A DNA stretch of 64,000 nt from PMP191F sp047602185 (GCA_047602185.1 JASGHY010000001.1:4340001-4404000), one strand, 5' to 3'; counted from the first letter of the stretch, positions 9,425-18,809 are shown. Notes: generated by a model not told the origin, from the sequence alone. Program-made: numbers and translations.

Positions 9425-10922
9425 ATCCCTGAGCCTGAGCCAGCAGTTTCTTACCTTTTTCAATAGCATCGTCAATAGAACCTACCAGGTTGAAGGCTGC
9501 TTCCGGATATTCATCAACTTCACCGTCCATGATCATGTTAAAGCCACGGATAGTTTCTTCGATGGGAACCAGTACACCTTTCAGACCGGTAAACTGTTCT
9601 GCCACGTGGAAAGGCTGAGAAAGGAAACGCTGTACTTTACGTGCACGTGATACTGTTTGTTTATCCTCGTCGCTCAACTCATCCAAACCAAGGATGGCGA
9701 TGATATCCTGCAACTCTTTATAACGTTGGAGGATCAGTTTCACGCGGTTAGCACAGTTATAGTGTGCATCACCCACAATTTTCGGAGTAAGGATACGGCT
9801 GGTAGAATCCAGCGGATCCACCGCAGGGTAGATACCTAAGTCAGCAATTTTACGGCTCAATACGGTAGTAGCATCCAGGTGAGCGAAGGTTGTAGCCGGA
9901 GCGGGGTCAGTCAAGTCATCCGCAGGTACATATACCGCCTGTACAGAGGTAATAGAACCGTTGCGGGTTGAAGTAATACGTTCCTGCATCAATCCCATCT
10001 CAGTAGCCAGTGTAGGCTGGTAACCTACCGCAGAAGGCATACGTCCCAACAGGGCCGATACTTCGGAACCTGCCTGGGTAAAACGGAAGATGTTATCTAC
10101 GAAGAACAGGATGTCGCGACCTTTACCCTGTCCGTCACCATCGCGATAGTACTCAGCGATAGTAAGACCAGATAGTGCCACACGTGCACGTGCTCCTGGA
10201 GGCTCGTTCATCTGTCCGAATACGAAAGTAGCTTTAGAGTCTTTCAGTTCGTTCATGTCCACTTTGCTCAGATCCCAGCCACCTTCTTCCATGCTGTGTT
10301 TGAAAGCATCACCATATTTCATGATACCTGCTTCAATCATCTCACGCATCAGGTCATTACCTTCACGTGTTCTTTCACCTACACCGGCAAATACAGATAC
10401 ACCGGAATAAGCTTTCGCGATATTGTTGATCAGCTCCTGGATCAATACGGTTTTACCTACACCCGCACCACCAAACAGACCAATTTTACCACCTTTTGCA
10501 TAAGGCTCGATCAGGTCAATTACTTTAATACCAGTGAACAGAACCTCAGTAGCAGTACTCAGGTTTTCAAAAGCTGGTGGTTTAGCGTGGATAGGGCGGC
10601 CTCCGGCTTTAGGGATAGCAGGCAATCCATCGATAGGATCACCGGTTACATTAAACAGGCGACCTTTAATGCCCTCGCCCGTAGGCATGGCAATCGCAGC
10701 ACCGGTATCAGTTACTTCCATACCGCGTACCAAACCCTCGGTACCGTCCATAGCGATGCAACGAACACTGTCTTCTCCCAGGTGTTGCTGTGTTTCAAGA
10801 ACCAGTACTTCACCTGTAGGGCGTTTCAGTTCCAATGCATTGTAAATTTCAGGAAGCTTTCCTTCAAATTGCACGTCCACTACGGCACCAATGATCTGTT
10901 TGATCTTACCAACGTTTGCCAT
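9423..10922 (-). CDS. atpD: ATP synthase F1 beta subunit
   Basis: 499 residues, full length. This is the catalytic subunit of the F1 hexamer, making ATP from ADP and phosphate on the cytoplasmic face of the membrane. Residues 1-80 are the beta-barrel domain. The Walker A loop GGAGVGKT is at 151-158, GERTREG with the catalytic glutamate region at 182-188, and the DELSDED motif near the C terminus. The genes for the alpha, gamma, delta and F0 subunits are not adjacent, an arrangement known in Bacteroidota. Transcription should start from the TACCTTTG promoter about 95 bp upstream. Confidence 0.98.
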   Translation of the reverse strand: MANVGKIKQIIGAVVDVQFEGKLPEIYNALELKRPTGEVLVLETQQHLGEDSVRCIAMDGTEGLVRGMEVTDTGAAIAMPTGEGIKGRLFNVTGDPIDGLPAIPKAGGRPIHAKPPAFENLSTATEVLFTGIKVIDLIEPYAKGGKIGLFGGAGVGKTVLIQELINNIAKAYSGVSVFAGVGERTREGNDLMREMIEAGIMKYGDAFKHSMEEGGWDLSKVDMNELKDSKATFVFGQMNEPPGARARVALSGLTIAEYYRDGDGQGKGRDILFFVDNIFRFTQAGSEVSALLGRMPSAVGYQPTLATEMGLMQERITSTRNGSITSVQAVYVPADDLTDPAPATTFAHLDATTVLSRKIADLGIYPAVDPLDSTSRILTPKIVGDAHYNCANRVKLILQRYKELQDIIAILGLDELSDEDKQTVSRARKVQRFLSQPFHVAEQFTGLKGVLVPIEETIRGFNMIMDGEVDEYPEAAFNLVGSIDDAIEKGKKLLAQAQG

Positions 10923-10950
10923 ATAATTTTTTTAATGTAGAGATGTTTAT

Positions 10951-10976
10951 CGGGCTCAGCCCGGTCGGTCGGGCTG
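10951..10976 (-). promoter_or_regulatory. Alternative hairpins in the atpD leader
   Basis: The segment AGCCCG (10958-10963) can pair either with CGGGCT on its left (10951-10956) or with CGGGCTG on its right (10970-10976). The two stems exclude each other, and both lie in the predicted 5' untranslated region of atpD. A regulatory switch is only an inference. Confidence 0.4.
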
Positions 10977-11014
10977 ATAAGCAGGCTTTTATTATAACCC
11001 ACTTTTTCAGGCCG

Positions 11015-11045
11015 CAAAGGTAAGTGAGGACGGATAATTTCCCAA
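11015..11045 (-). promoter_or_regulatory. Bacteroidota-type promoter of atpDC
   Basis: On the minus strand, TTG (11043-11045) and TACCTTTG (11015-11022) are separated by 20 bp, matching the TTG / TAnnTTTG consensus known for the main sigma factor of this phylum. The predicted start site is near 11008. Confidence 0.75.
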
Positions 11046-11282
11046 TTTGTTAAGGAGACATTTTTTAATGTGTTGGCAGATTTCTTTTCCGGCCGCCGGT
11101 TTAAGCTGCCAAAAGGCCCTTTTCGCCTCCGATAGTGTTGTTTTTCAACCTCGTATAACACTTTGCAGACCGCTTAGAGTTCTCCACAACCTTTTTTATT
11201 CTGCTCCTTCGCCCCAAAAGAAACCCTTACACAGCCTTCTTACGTATATATTAATAGTTGTTACGTGCTTACCGTTTATTAA

Positions 11283-11310
11283 AGGAGAGGCTTTCGGCCT
11301 CTTCTTTTTT
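11283..11310 (+). terminator. Terminator-like hairpin in the leader of the S9 peptidase gene
   Basis: AGAGGC-TTTCG-GCCTCT is followed by TCTTTTTT. No plus-strand gene lies upstream; the nearest one is the divergent atpD. It may be an attenuator for the downstream peptidase or the end of a small RNA. The other bases between 11046 and 11438 show no convincing reading frame. Confidence 0.5.
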
Positions 11311-11438
11311 GCCTCCGCCGTTCATTGATTTCTGCCCGGTCGCCCTTCAATATTTCTTATCTTACTGTATACCTTCTGAAAACAGCCTGCTCCTGCCCTC
11401 CTTTTCATTCACCAATTTCAGATCAAAACAATCAATGT

Positions 11439-13355
11439 ATGAAGAATGTATTAACAGGAATGGGATTGGCCTGCCTTACGATGATCGCCTGCCAGGAACA
11501 AACCAAAACTCCTCCAAAACAGGTTGCCCAATACACCATCGAACAGTTTTACAAAAGCTCCAGCACCGGTGGTGGCAATTTTTCCTCTGACGACAAAAAG
11601 CTGCTCGTCAGTAGTAACGAAAGCGGCATTTACAATGTGTACGAAATTGATATTGCATCCGGACAGAAAAATCCGCTAACCACCTCCACCAAAGAATCTG
11701 TTTTTGCAGATGACTATGTACCGGGAACTGGTAATATTATATATGATGCAGACAAAGGCGGCAACGAAAATGACCACCTGTACCTGCGCAAAACAGATGG
11801 CACGGTAAAAGACCTTACACCCGGTGAAAAAGAAAAGGCAACCTTTACTGGCTGGAGCCGTGATAATAAATACCTGTACTATAGCAGTAACAAACGCGAT
11901 CCCAAGTATTTCGATCTCTATAAAATGGACACGGTAAAATGGCAGCCCGTACTGCTCTACAAAAACGACAAAGGATTTGATGTAGCAGCCCTGTCGGATA
12001 ATGAACAGTACCTGGCATTGATACAACCCGTAACCACTTCCTCCACCAACATCTTTTTGGTTGATCGCAAAAGTATGAAGACCATTCAGCTGAACAGCGA
12101 CAGCACTCCCACCAGCAATTCCCCGCTGCAGTTCTCGAAAGACAACAACACCTTATACTATACTACAGACGAAGGCAGCGAGTACCAGTATATAATGAAA
12201 TACGATATTCCTACAGGCAAAAAAGAAAAAGTTTACGCCACCAACTGGGATGTCATGTACATGTATCTTTCTTACAATGAAAAGTACAGGGTAACTGGCG
12301 TCAATGAAGACGGACGCAATAAACTCTACGTCTTCGACAATGCAACCGGCAAAGCCGTTGATTTTCCTAAAGTGGAAGATGGAGACATCCAGGCAGTAAA
12401 CATCAGTCGCAGTGAAAATAAAATGCGGTTATCTGTTGGCAACTCCAAATCACCCAATAATATTTATGTATATGATTTTGGAACGAAAGAGTTGAAACGG
12501 GTTACCAATACCTTAACCCCGGAAATCAAAGAAGAAGATCTTGTATCAGCCGAAGTAGTGCGCTTCAAATCTTTCGACGGACTTGAGATCCCTGCTATTT
12601 ATTACAAACCACAACAGGCTTCTGTAGACAATAAGGTTCCTGCACTGGTGTGGGTGCATGGTGGCCCCGGCGGACAATCAAGGACCGGCTATTTTTCACT
12701 GATCCAATACCTCGTCAATCATGGTTATGCAATACTGGCCGTAAACAATCGCGGCAGCAGTGGTTATGGCAAAACATTTTTCAATATGGACAACCGCAAT
12801 CATGGTGATAAGGATCTGAAAGATTGCATCTGGGGTAAAAAATATTTATCATCACTGCCTTATATTGACTCTGCCAGGATCGGCATTATCGGGGGCTCAT
12901 ACGGTGGCTATATGACGTTGGCGGCACAGTGCTTTAAGCCCGGCGAATTTAAAGTGGGGGTTGATCTGTTTGGTGTTGCCAACTGGTTACGTACGTTAAA
13001 AGAAGTGCCTCCTTATTGGGAATCGTTTAAAAAAGCGCTGTATGATGAAATAGGAGACCCCAACACAGCAGATACAGTTCGATTGAAAGAATATTCACCT
13101 TTATTACACGCCGGCAACATTAAAAGTCCATTAATGGTTTTACAGGGGGCCAACGATCCACGGGTATTAAAAATAGAAAGTGATGAAATAGTTGCTGCTG
13201 TTAAAAAGAGCAATGTACCTGTTGAATATGTTGTTTTTCCCGACGAAGGACACGGTTTTCGAAAAAAAGAAAATGAGATCAAAGGATATGGACAGGTATT
13301 ACAGTTTCTCGACAAGTACCTGAAGGAAACACCTGCAACAAATAAATTGAATTAA
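11439..13355 (+). CDS. S9 family (prolyl oligopeptidase-type) lipoprotein peptidase
   Basis: 638 residues from MKNVLTGMG. The longer frame from 11325 adds residues coded by the leader and would bury the signal peptide. The signal peptide ends in a lipobox-like MIAC, so the mature protein is probably lipid-anchored facing the periplasm or surface. Residues about 45-380 look like the WD40-like (PD40) beta-propeller, with WSRDNKYLYYSS-type blades. Residues about 390-638 are the alpha/beta-hydrolase: HGGPGGQ, Ser487 in GGSYGGYM, Asp573 in GANDPR, His605 in EGHGF. It should cleave short peptides as a dipeptidyl or acyl aminopeptidase; the exact specificity is unknown. Confidence 0.93.
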   Translation: MKNVLTGMGLACLTMIACQEQTKTPPKQVAQYTIEQFYKSSSTGGGNFSSDDKKLLVSSNESGIYNVYEIDIASGQKNPLTTSTKESVFADDYVPGTGNIIYDADKGGNENDHLYLRKTDGTVKDLTPGEKEKATFTGWSRDNKYLYYSSNKRDPKYFDLYKMDTVKWQPVLLYKNDKGFDVAALSDNEQYLALIQPVTTSSTNIFLVDRKSMKTIQLNSDSTPTSNSPLQFSKDNNTLYYTTDEGSEYQYIMKYDIPTGKKEKVYATNWDVMYMYLSYNEKYRVTGVNEDGRNKLYVFDNATGKAVDFPKVEDGDIQAVNISRSENKMRLSVGNSKSPNNIYVYDFGTKELKRVTNTLTPEIKEEDLVSAEVVRFKSFDGLEIPAIYYKPQQASVDNKVPALVWVHGGPGGQSRTGYFSLIQYLVNHGYAILAVNNRGSSGYGKTFFNMDNRNHGDKDLKDCIWGKKYLSSLPYIDSARIGIIGGSYGGYMTLAAQCFKPGEFKVGVDLFGVANWLRTLKEVPPYWESFKKALYDEIGDPNTADTVRLKEYSPLLHAGNIKSPLMVLQGANDPRVLKIESDEIVAAVKKSNVPVEYVVFPDEGHGFRKKENEIKGYGQVLQFLDKYLKETPATNKLN

Positions 13356-13379
13356 CCTATATTTGAACAATCACTTTAC

Positions 13380-13405
13380 AAGGTGCTTTATAAAGCACCT
13401 TTTTT
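13380..13405 (+). terminator. Terminator after the S9 peptidase gene
   Basis: AAGGTGCTTTA and TAAAGCACCTT form a self-complementary 22-nt hairpin followed by T residues. It overlaps a potential upstream start of the next gene, which argues for the later start at 13443. Confidence 0.8.
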
Positions 13406-13442
13406 ATTTTATTTGTGCTTGCAATTATTGTTTTTTGCGGAT

Positions 13443-14612
13443 ATGCAGTTACAGGAAGTTACCAATGCGGCCGATAACCGGGATTTTATACGGGTAAATG
13501 TTGAACTACTTCAGCACCTGCCCAATTATATCCGCCCATTGGATAAAGATGTGGAGTCTGTATTTGATCCAAACAAAAACAAAGCCTTCCGTCATGGAAC
13601 CTGCAAACGCTGGCTGCTCAAAGACAATAGCGGTAAATTGATTGGCCGCATCGCTGCATTCATCAACAAAAAATATAAGAACAAGGGCGACGATATTCCT
13701 GTTGGAGGTATTGGTTTTTTTGATGCTATCAATGACCAGCAGGCAGCCGATATGTTGTTTGATGTTGCCAGGCACTGGCTCATACAGCAGGGAATGGAAG
13801 CAATGGATGGTCCTGTCAATTTTGGTGAACGCGATCGCTGGTGGGGACTGGCAACTGAAGGTTTCCAGGAACCTATGTATTGCATGAACTACAATCCGCC
13901 TTATTACAAAAACCTGTTTGAAGATTACGGGTTCAAACCATTCTTTAACCAGGTTTGTTTTGGCATGGACCCCAAAGCGCCGAAGAATCCCAAACTACAC
14001 GAACGCCATGCCTTATATAACAACAATCCTGCATTCAAAGTAGTTAACATTGACAAAAGCAGGCTTGAAAAATTTGCAGGTGATTTTGCAACTGTCTACA
14101 ATAAAGCATGGGCTGGTCATGGAGGAATGAAAGAACTCAAAAAAGACCAGGTCCTTTCCATGTTCCGTACAATGAAGCCTGTAATGGACGAACGCATCAT
14201 CTGGTTCACCTATCACAATGATGAACCAATTGCCATGTTCATCAATCTTCCTGATCTCAACCAATGGTTCAAATACCTCGACGGGCAATTCAGTTGGCTG
14301 CACAAACTGAAATTCCTGTGGATCAAAAAAACAGTTCGCAACAAAAAATTCACTGGCATTGCATTTGGCATTGTTCCTGAATTCCAGGGAAAGGGTATTG
14401 ATGCCTTTATGATCATGGAAGCCGACAAATATGTTGGCACCGAAGCCTCCCCCTATTCGGAATATGAAATGCAGTGGATCGGGGATTTCAATCCAAAAAT
14501 GATCAATGTGGTAGAAAACCTCGGCGATGTATTCCGTTCACGCATCCTCACCACCTACCGCTATCTTTTTGACAGAACAAAGGAATTTAAACCACACCCC
14601 ATTCTTGCGTAG
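13443..14612 (+). CDS. GNAT-fold acyltransferase-like protein
   Basis: 389 residues from MQLQEVTNAAD; the frame to its left is occupied by a terminator. The C-terminal part has a GNAT-like acyl-CoA loop (GIVPEFQGKGIDAFMI, about residues 320-335). The N-terminal half (KRWLLKDNSGKLIGRIAAFIN) also resembles a GNAT beta-sheet, so a double GNAT fold is plausible. Close relatives are common in Bacteroidota and usually carry no firm function. No signal peptide is seen, so it should be cytoplasmic. It is monocistronic by its flanking terminator and the repeat DNA that follows. Confidence 0.75.
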   Translation: MQLQEVTNAADNRDFIRVNVELLQHLPNYIRPLDKDVESVFDPNKNKAFRHGTCKRWLLKDNSGKLIGRIAAFINKKYKNKGDDIPVGGIGFFDAINDQQAADMLFDVARHWLIQQGMEAMDGPVNFGERDRWWGLATEGFQEPMYCMNYNPPYYKNLFEDYGFKPFFNQVCFGMDPKAPKNPKLHERHALYNNNPAFKVVNIDKSRLEKFAGDFATVYNKAWAGHGGMKELKKDQVLSMFRTMKPVMDERIIWFTYHNDEPIAMFINLPDLNQWFKYLDGQFSWLHKLKFLWIKKTVRNKKFTGIAFGIVPEFQGKGIDAFMIMEADKYVGTEASPYSEYEMQWIGDFNPKMINVVENLGDVFRSRILTTYRYLFDRTKEFKPHPILA

Positions 14613-14624
14613 AGAACCTGAGGT

Positions 14625-14900
14625 CTGATGCGCAAGAAGCGAAACGCAGAACGCCTAACGCTCAACGCGGAAGAAAATAAGAGAAAAGACACAAGGCTTA
14701 AGCAAGTACGAAATAAGGAGTACGAAGTACGGGTAACTTAGTGTATTGGCTCGCTGCTCGTAGCTCAAAGCTCGCGGCTTGTATTCTTAACTGCAAATTG
14801 CCAACTTGCATTCCCCGCAGCTTTTTGCCGATTCACGACTGTATTCCATTTCACGTTTGACTTTTCATGTTTCCCCCTCACTAACTCATTGAAATTCACC
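14625..14900 (+). repeat. Modular low-complexity repeat cluster between the GNAT-like gene and dnaX
   Basis: About 15 bp after the GNAT-like stop begins a mosaic of short phrases: AACGCAGAACGCCTAACGC, then CGCGGAAGAAA, then TAAGCAAGTACGAAATAAG, then AGTACGAAGTACGG, then AACTGCAAATTGCCAAC. The same phrases occur in the same order, inverted, at 36.9-37.4 kb, where they are part of a reading frame. A short relative sits at 44.1 kb. No protein is supported here. The rest of the 14613-15020 gap is the upstream region of dnaX. Confidence 0.75.
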
Positions 14901-14993
14901 TGCCATCATTTTTATTTTCCACATCTTCCACCCCTGCAAACATTCTCTTTCCCCGATGTGTTTTTTCACAAATAAAGGTCGCTGCTAATTACT

Positions 14994-15001
14994 TACATTT
15001 G
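14994..15001 (+). promoter_or_regulatory. Putative -7 element of dnaX
   Basis: TACATTTG fits TAnnTTTG and is followed by CCGC, 19 bp before the ATG. No TTG is seen at the expected distance upstream, so the assignment is moderate. Confidence 0.45.
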
Positions 15002-15020
15002 CCGCAGACGAGGTACATAC

Positions 15021-16865
15021 ATGGATAAATTTATAGTTTCAGCACGAAAATACAGGCCCCAGACTTTTGACACAGTAGTGGGTCAGGCGCACATTACAAC
15101 TACGCTCAAAAATGCCATCAAACACCAGCAACTGGCGCACGCCTTTCTGTTTTGTGGTCCGCGTGGAGTGGGTAAAACGACCTGTGCCCGTATTCTTGCC
15201 AAAACCATCAACTGTGAAAATGTCACCAAAGATGGCGAGGCTTGTAATGAATGTCATTCCTGTACTTCATTCAACGAGGGAACATCACTCAACATACATG
15301 AGTTGGATGCTGCCAGCAACAACTCGGTAGACGATATCCGTACGCTGGTAGAGCAGGTGCGTTTTGCACCGCAGGCCGGAACGTACAAGGTGTATATCAT
15401 CGATGAGGTGCACATGCTCAGTTCTTCGGCGTTCAACGCGTTTCTTAAAACGCTGGAAGAGCCACCACCCTACGCCATTTTTATCCTGGCCACCACTGAA
15501 AAACATAAGATCCTGCCAACGATCCTGAGCCGATGCCAGATCTTTGATTTCAAACGTATCACTACACAGGATACGGTAGCCCACCTGCAGGATATCTGCC
15601 GCAAAGAAGAGACCCAGGCCGATGCAGCCGCTTTACAACTGATAGCACAAAAAAGCGAAGGTTGTATGCGTGATGCACTCAGCATCATGGACAAAATAGT
15701 GAGCTTCACCAATGGTGAAGTTACTTATGCCAATACACTGGAACACCTCAACATCCTGGATGCTGATTACTATTTCCGCTTAATGGATTGTATGCAGCAG
15801 CAGGACCTTGCCGGGGCCATGTTACTGTACGACGATATTGACCGCAAAGGTTTTGAAGGAGACCTTGTATTAAATGGCTTTGCAGAGTTCATACGTAACC
15901 TGCTGGTATGTAAAGATGAAAAAGCTGCCCGCCTGATGGAAGTAGTAGAGAGTTTCAGGGACAGGTATGTGCGCACAGCACAGCAGGTTTCTGCGGCTTA
16001 TCTTATCAGTGCGCTGAACATATTGAACGAGGCCGAGATCAACTTCAAAGCAGCCCGCAATAAACGACTGCATGTAGAACTGGCACTGATCAAACTTACT
16101 TACCTGCAACAGGCTATCAGTATCACTGCTTCAGACGAAGGAGTTGGTAAAAAAAAACTGATTGAAACAGCAAAACCGGTAGCATTCCGTAATGTTCCCG
16201 ATCTGCGCAAGCAGGAAGCCCCTAAAGAGAAAAAAGAAACTACTACTACACCTGCCACTTCCTATAAAGCAGGAGCTACGCAGGAGGCTAAATTGATCAT
16301 TGAAGAACCCAAAGTCAATTACCAGCCAAAGAATACAGCCAGCGAAACGCCAAAAGCAGCTGAGCGCCCTGTACAGCAAACGCCTCCTCCCAATACACAG
16401 CCTGCGGGCGGAGGTCTCAAACTGGGCATGTTACAAAACATTCGCCAGCAGTTTGCCAACATGCCAGCCAATAGCAACACCAGCAGCATTCCATTATCAA
16501 CAGACAAATTAATGGAATACTGGAACCAGTTTGCAAAAGAGCTCAAAGACAACAGGAACCCTGCATTCCAGTCATTTTACATGGCAACACTCAACATCAT
16601 CAATGATGGATGTTTTGAAGTAGTTACCAATAACAACCTGGAGCAGAAGTTTATTGAACAGGAACGCCGTGTTCTTTCCGAATACTTACAGGAAAAATTC
16701 AATAACCGCCAGCTATTGTTCTCCATCACAGTAAGCGATAATCCCTCGGTTGATACAACGCCGGTAGAAAAACCACTCACTGCCCGTGATCAGTATTTTA
16801 AAATAGTAGAACAATACCCACTGGTAAATGAGTTAAGAGACAAGCTGAAATTAGCGCTTGAGTAA
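15021..16865 (+). CDS. dnaX: DNA polymerase III subunit gamma/tau
   Basis: 614 residues. It is the clamp-loader ATPase that opens and loads the sliding clamp and, as tau, couples polymerases. Walker A GPRGVGKT lies at 46-53, zinc cysteines at about 65, 75, 78 and 81, the DEVH Walker B motif at 128-131, and the SRC sensor/arginine finger at 170-172. Domain III ends near residue 365. Residues 385-470 are a Pro/Ala/Lys-rich linker, and the end is a tau-type domain. Codons 377-379 are AAA AAA AAA (A9, 16149-16157), directly after the clamp-loader core. A gain or loss of one A leads to a TGA within three codons, so a short gamma-like form may be made. Confidence 0.96.
   Translation: MDKFIVSARKYRPQTFDTVVGQAHITTTLKNAIKHQQLAHAFLFCGPRGVGKTTCARILAKTINCENVTKDGEACNECHSCTSFNEGTSLNIHELDAASNNSVDDIRTLVEQVRFAPQAGTYKVYIIDEVHMLSSSAFNAFLKTLEEPPPYAIFILATTEKHKILPTILSRCQIFDFKRITTQDTVAHLQDICRKEETQADAAALQLIAQKSEGCMRDALSIMDKIVSFTNGEVTYANTLEHLNILDADYYFRLMDCMQQQDLAGAMLLYDDIDRKGFEGDLVLNGFAEFIRNLLVCKDEKAARLMEVVESFRDRYVRTAQQVSAAYLISALNILNEAEINFKAARNKRLHVELALIKLTYLQQAISITASDEGVGKKKLIETAKPVAFRNVPDLRKQEAPKEKKETTTTPATSYKAGATQEAKLIIEEPKVNYQPKNTASETPKAAERPVQQTPPPNTQPAGGGLKLGMLQNIRQQFANMPANSNTSSIPLSTDKLMEYWNQFAKELKDNRNPAFQSFYMATLNIINDGCFEVVTNNNLEQKFIEQERRVLSEYLQEKFNNRQLLFSITVSDNPSVDTTPVEKPLTARDQYFKIVEQYPLVNELRDKLKLALE
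16149..16157 (+). promoter_or_regulatory. A9 slippage site candidate inside dnaX
   Basis: Nine consecutive A follow GGT and precede CTGATTGA. Adding one A (or a -1 shift) reads ACT GAT TGA; losing one A (or a +1 shift) reads AAC TGA. Both would truncate the protein at about residue 379-382. Transcriptional slippage on an A9 run is known for Thermus thermophilus dnaX; function here is inferred. Confidence 0.6.
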
Positions 16866-17123
16866 TACCATAAGAGCCTGAAACTCATGCCCGCCATTCT
16901 GCAAACACCTCAGCCCTTTGCCGGTTTATGACCTGCTGTTCTTCGCATATCAAAATAACAGTATATATCAACCCTCCTTTTCTTCAAAAATTGGCGGTTT
17001 TTAGCGCTGTAGATGAAGCATTTGCCATATTTCCATGAAGCATGTTTTCAATTCCTCATTTTGCTGTAATTTCGGCGTCGCAAATGAACCGGAACCCAAT
17101 TTTCTCAAATTATTGATAGACAT

Positions 17124-18809
17124 ATGGCTGAAGTGATTTTAATGCCCAGGTTGAGCGATACAATGACAGAAGGCGTCATTGCGGCCTGGCACAAAAAGGT
17201 AGGCGATACAGTAAAAAAAGGCGATCTGCTGGCCGAAGTGGAAACAGATAAAGCCACCATGGAACTGGAAAGCTACAAGGATGGCACTCTTTTACATATA
17301 GGCACACAGAAAGGTGGCAAACTGCAGGTTAATGACCTGCTGGCTATCATTGGCGCACCAGGCGAAGATATCAGCTCACTGGTTTCCGGTGGTGGCGCTG
17401 CTGCAGCCCCAGCCGCTGCCCCTGCAAAAACTGAAGCACCCGCTCCTGCTGCTGAAACCAAAGCAGCACCTGCACCAGCCGCAGCTCCTGCTGCCGCAGG
17501 CGAAGTACTGGATCTTTCAACCATGCAGGAAGTGATCCTGATGCCCCGTCTCAGTGATACCATGACAGAAGGCGTTATTGCCGGATGGCATAAGAAAGTA
17601 GGTGACGCTGTGAAAAAAGGCGACCTGCTGGCCGACGTGGAAACCGACAAGGCTACCATGGAACTGGAAAGCTATAAAGAAGGTACATTATTATACATCG
17701 GTGCACAGAAAGGTGACAAAGTTCCTGTAAATGCACTGCTTTGCATTATTGGTGACGCCAGCAAAGTTGACGTTGACAAAATTGTAGCTGCCTCAAAAGG
17801 CGGTGCTGCCACTGCTGCTCCCAAAGCTACAGAACCAGCACAACAACAGGCTACCGCTACACCGGCTGCTACTGCCACAGCAACTGCTACCACAGAAGCT
17901 CCTGCAGCATCTTCTACTGAGAACGGACGCGTAAAAGCATCTCCGCTGGCTAAAAAGCTGGCATCAGAAAAAGGTATTGATATTGCACAGATCGCAGGTT
18001 CAGGCGATGGTGGCCGTATCGTGAAAAAAGACGTTGACAACTACGTACCAGCAGCAGCTTCTGCAACTTCAGCTCCTGCTGCATCCGGTAAGCCAGCTAC
18101 TGCAGCACCTGCTGCTCCTGCCGGACAGGTTAGCTTTGATGATGTTCCTGTTTCTCAGATGCGCAAAGTGATCAGCCGTCGTTTGTCAGAGGTTAAGTTC
18201 TCAGCTCCTGAGTTTTACCTCACCATGGAGATCAACATGGACAAAGCTGTGGCCAGCCGCGCTAAAATGAATGAGATTTCTACCAACAAAATATCTTTCA
18301 ATGACATGGTGCTGAAAGCATGCGCTATTGCATTGAAAAAACACCCTGCTATCAACAGCAGCTGGATGGGTGAAACCATCCGTGTAAACCACCACGTAAG
18401 CATTGGTGTAGCTGTTGCTGTGGACGAAGGATTACTGGTTCCTGTAGTTCGTTTTGCAGATACCAAATCCCTGTCACAGATCGCGGGAGAAGTAAAAGAC
18501 TTCGCACAAAGAGCAAAAAGCAAAAAACTGCAGCCTGCTGAGTGGGAAGGAAACACTTTCACCATCTCCAACCTGGGCATGTTTGGCATCGAAGAATTTA
18601 CCGCCATCATCAACCCTCCGGCCTCTTGTATCCTGGCTATAGGCGCTATCAACCAGGTACCGGTGGTAAAGAACGGACAGATCGTTATCGGTAATATCAT
18701 GAAGGTTACGCTCACCTGCGACCACCGTGTAGTAGACGGTGCAACTGGTGCAGCCTTCCTCCAAACCCTGCAGGGTTTACTGGAAGAACCACTGACCATG
18801 CTGGTATAA
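17124..18809 (+). CDS. pdhC: Dihydrolipoamide acetyltransferase (E2) of pyruvate dehydrogenase, two lipoyl domains
   Basis: 561 residues. Two very similar lipoyl domains (residues 2-80 and about 135-212) carry the lipoylation lysines Lys43 and Lys176 in ETDKATMELES. They are joined by Ala/Pro-rich flexible linkers. The peripheral subunit-binding domain is at about 269-308 (VKASPLAKKLASEKGID), and the catalytic acyltransferase domain at about 335-561 has His534 and Asp538 in DHRVVDGATG. It transfers the acetyl group from lipoamide to CoA in the E2 core of the complex. No E1 or E3 gene is adjacent. The start at MAEVILMPRLSD is fixed by homology. A terminator follows. Confidence 0.95.
   Translation: MAEVILMPRLSDTMTEGVIAAWHKKVGDTVKKGDLLAEVETDKATMELESYKDGTLLHIGTQKGGKLQVNDLLAIIGAPGEDISSLVSGGGAAAAPAAAPAKTEAPAPAAETKAAPAPAAAPAAAGEVLDLSTMQEVILMPRLSDTMTEGVIAGWHKKVGDAVKKGDLLADVETDKATMELESYKEGTLLYIGAQKGDKVPVNALLCIIGDASKVDVDKIVAASKGGAATAAPKATEPAQQQATATPAATATATATTEAPAASSTENGRVKASPLAKKLASEKGIDIAQIAGSGDGGRIVKKDVDNYVPAAASATSAPAASGKPATAAPAAPAGQVSFDDVPVSQMRKVISRRLSEVKFSAPEFYLTMEINMDKAVASRAKMNEISTNKISFNDMVLKACAIALKKHPAINSSWMGETIRVNHHVSIGVAVAVDEGLLVPVVRFADTKSLSQIAGEVKDFAQRAKSKKLQPAEWEGNTFTISNLGMFGIEEFTAIINPPASCILAIGAINQVPVVKNGQIVIGNIMKVTLTCDHRVVDGATGAAFLQTLQGLLEEPLTMLV

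Noticed and set aside
10296..10940. 214-codon plus-strand frame
   Set aside because: It is antisense to the highly conserved atpD gene.
11325..11438. N-terminal extension of the S9 peptidase
   Set aside because: It would place 38 residues before a clear lipoprotein signal peptide and is not preceded by a ribosome site.
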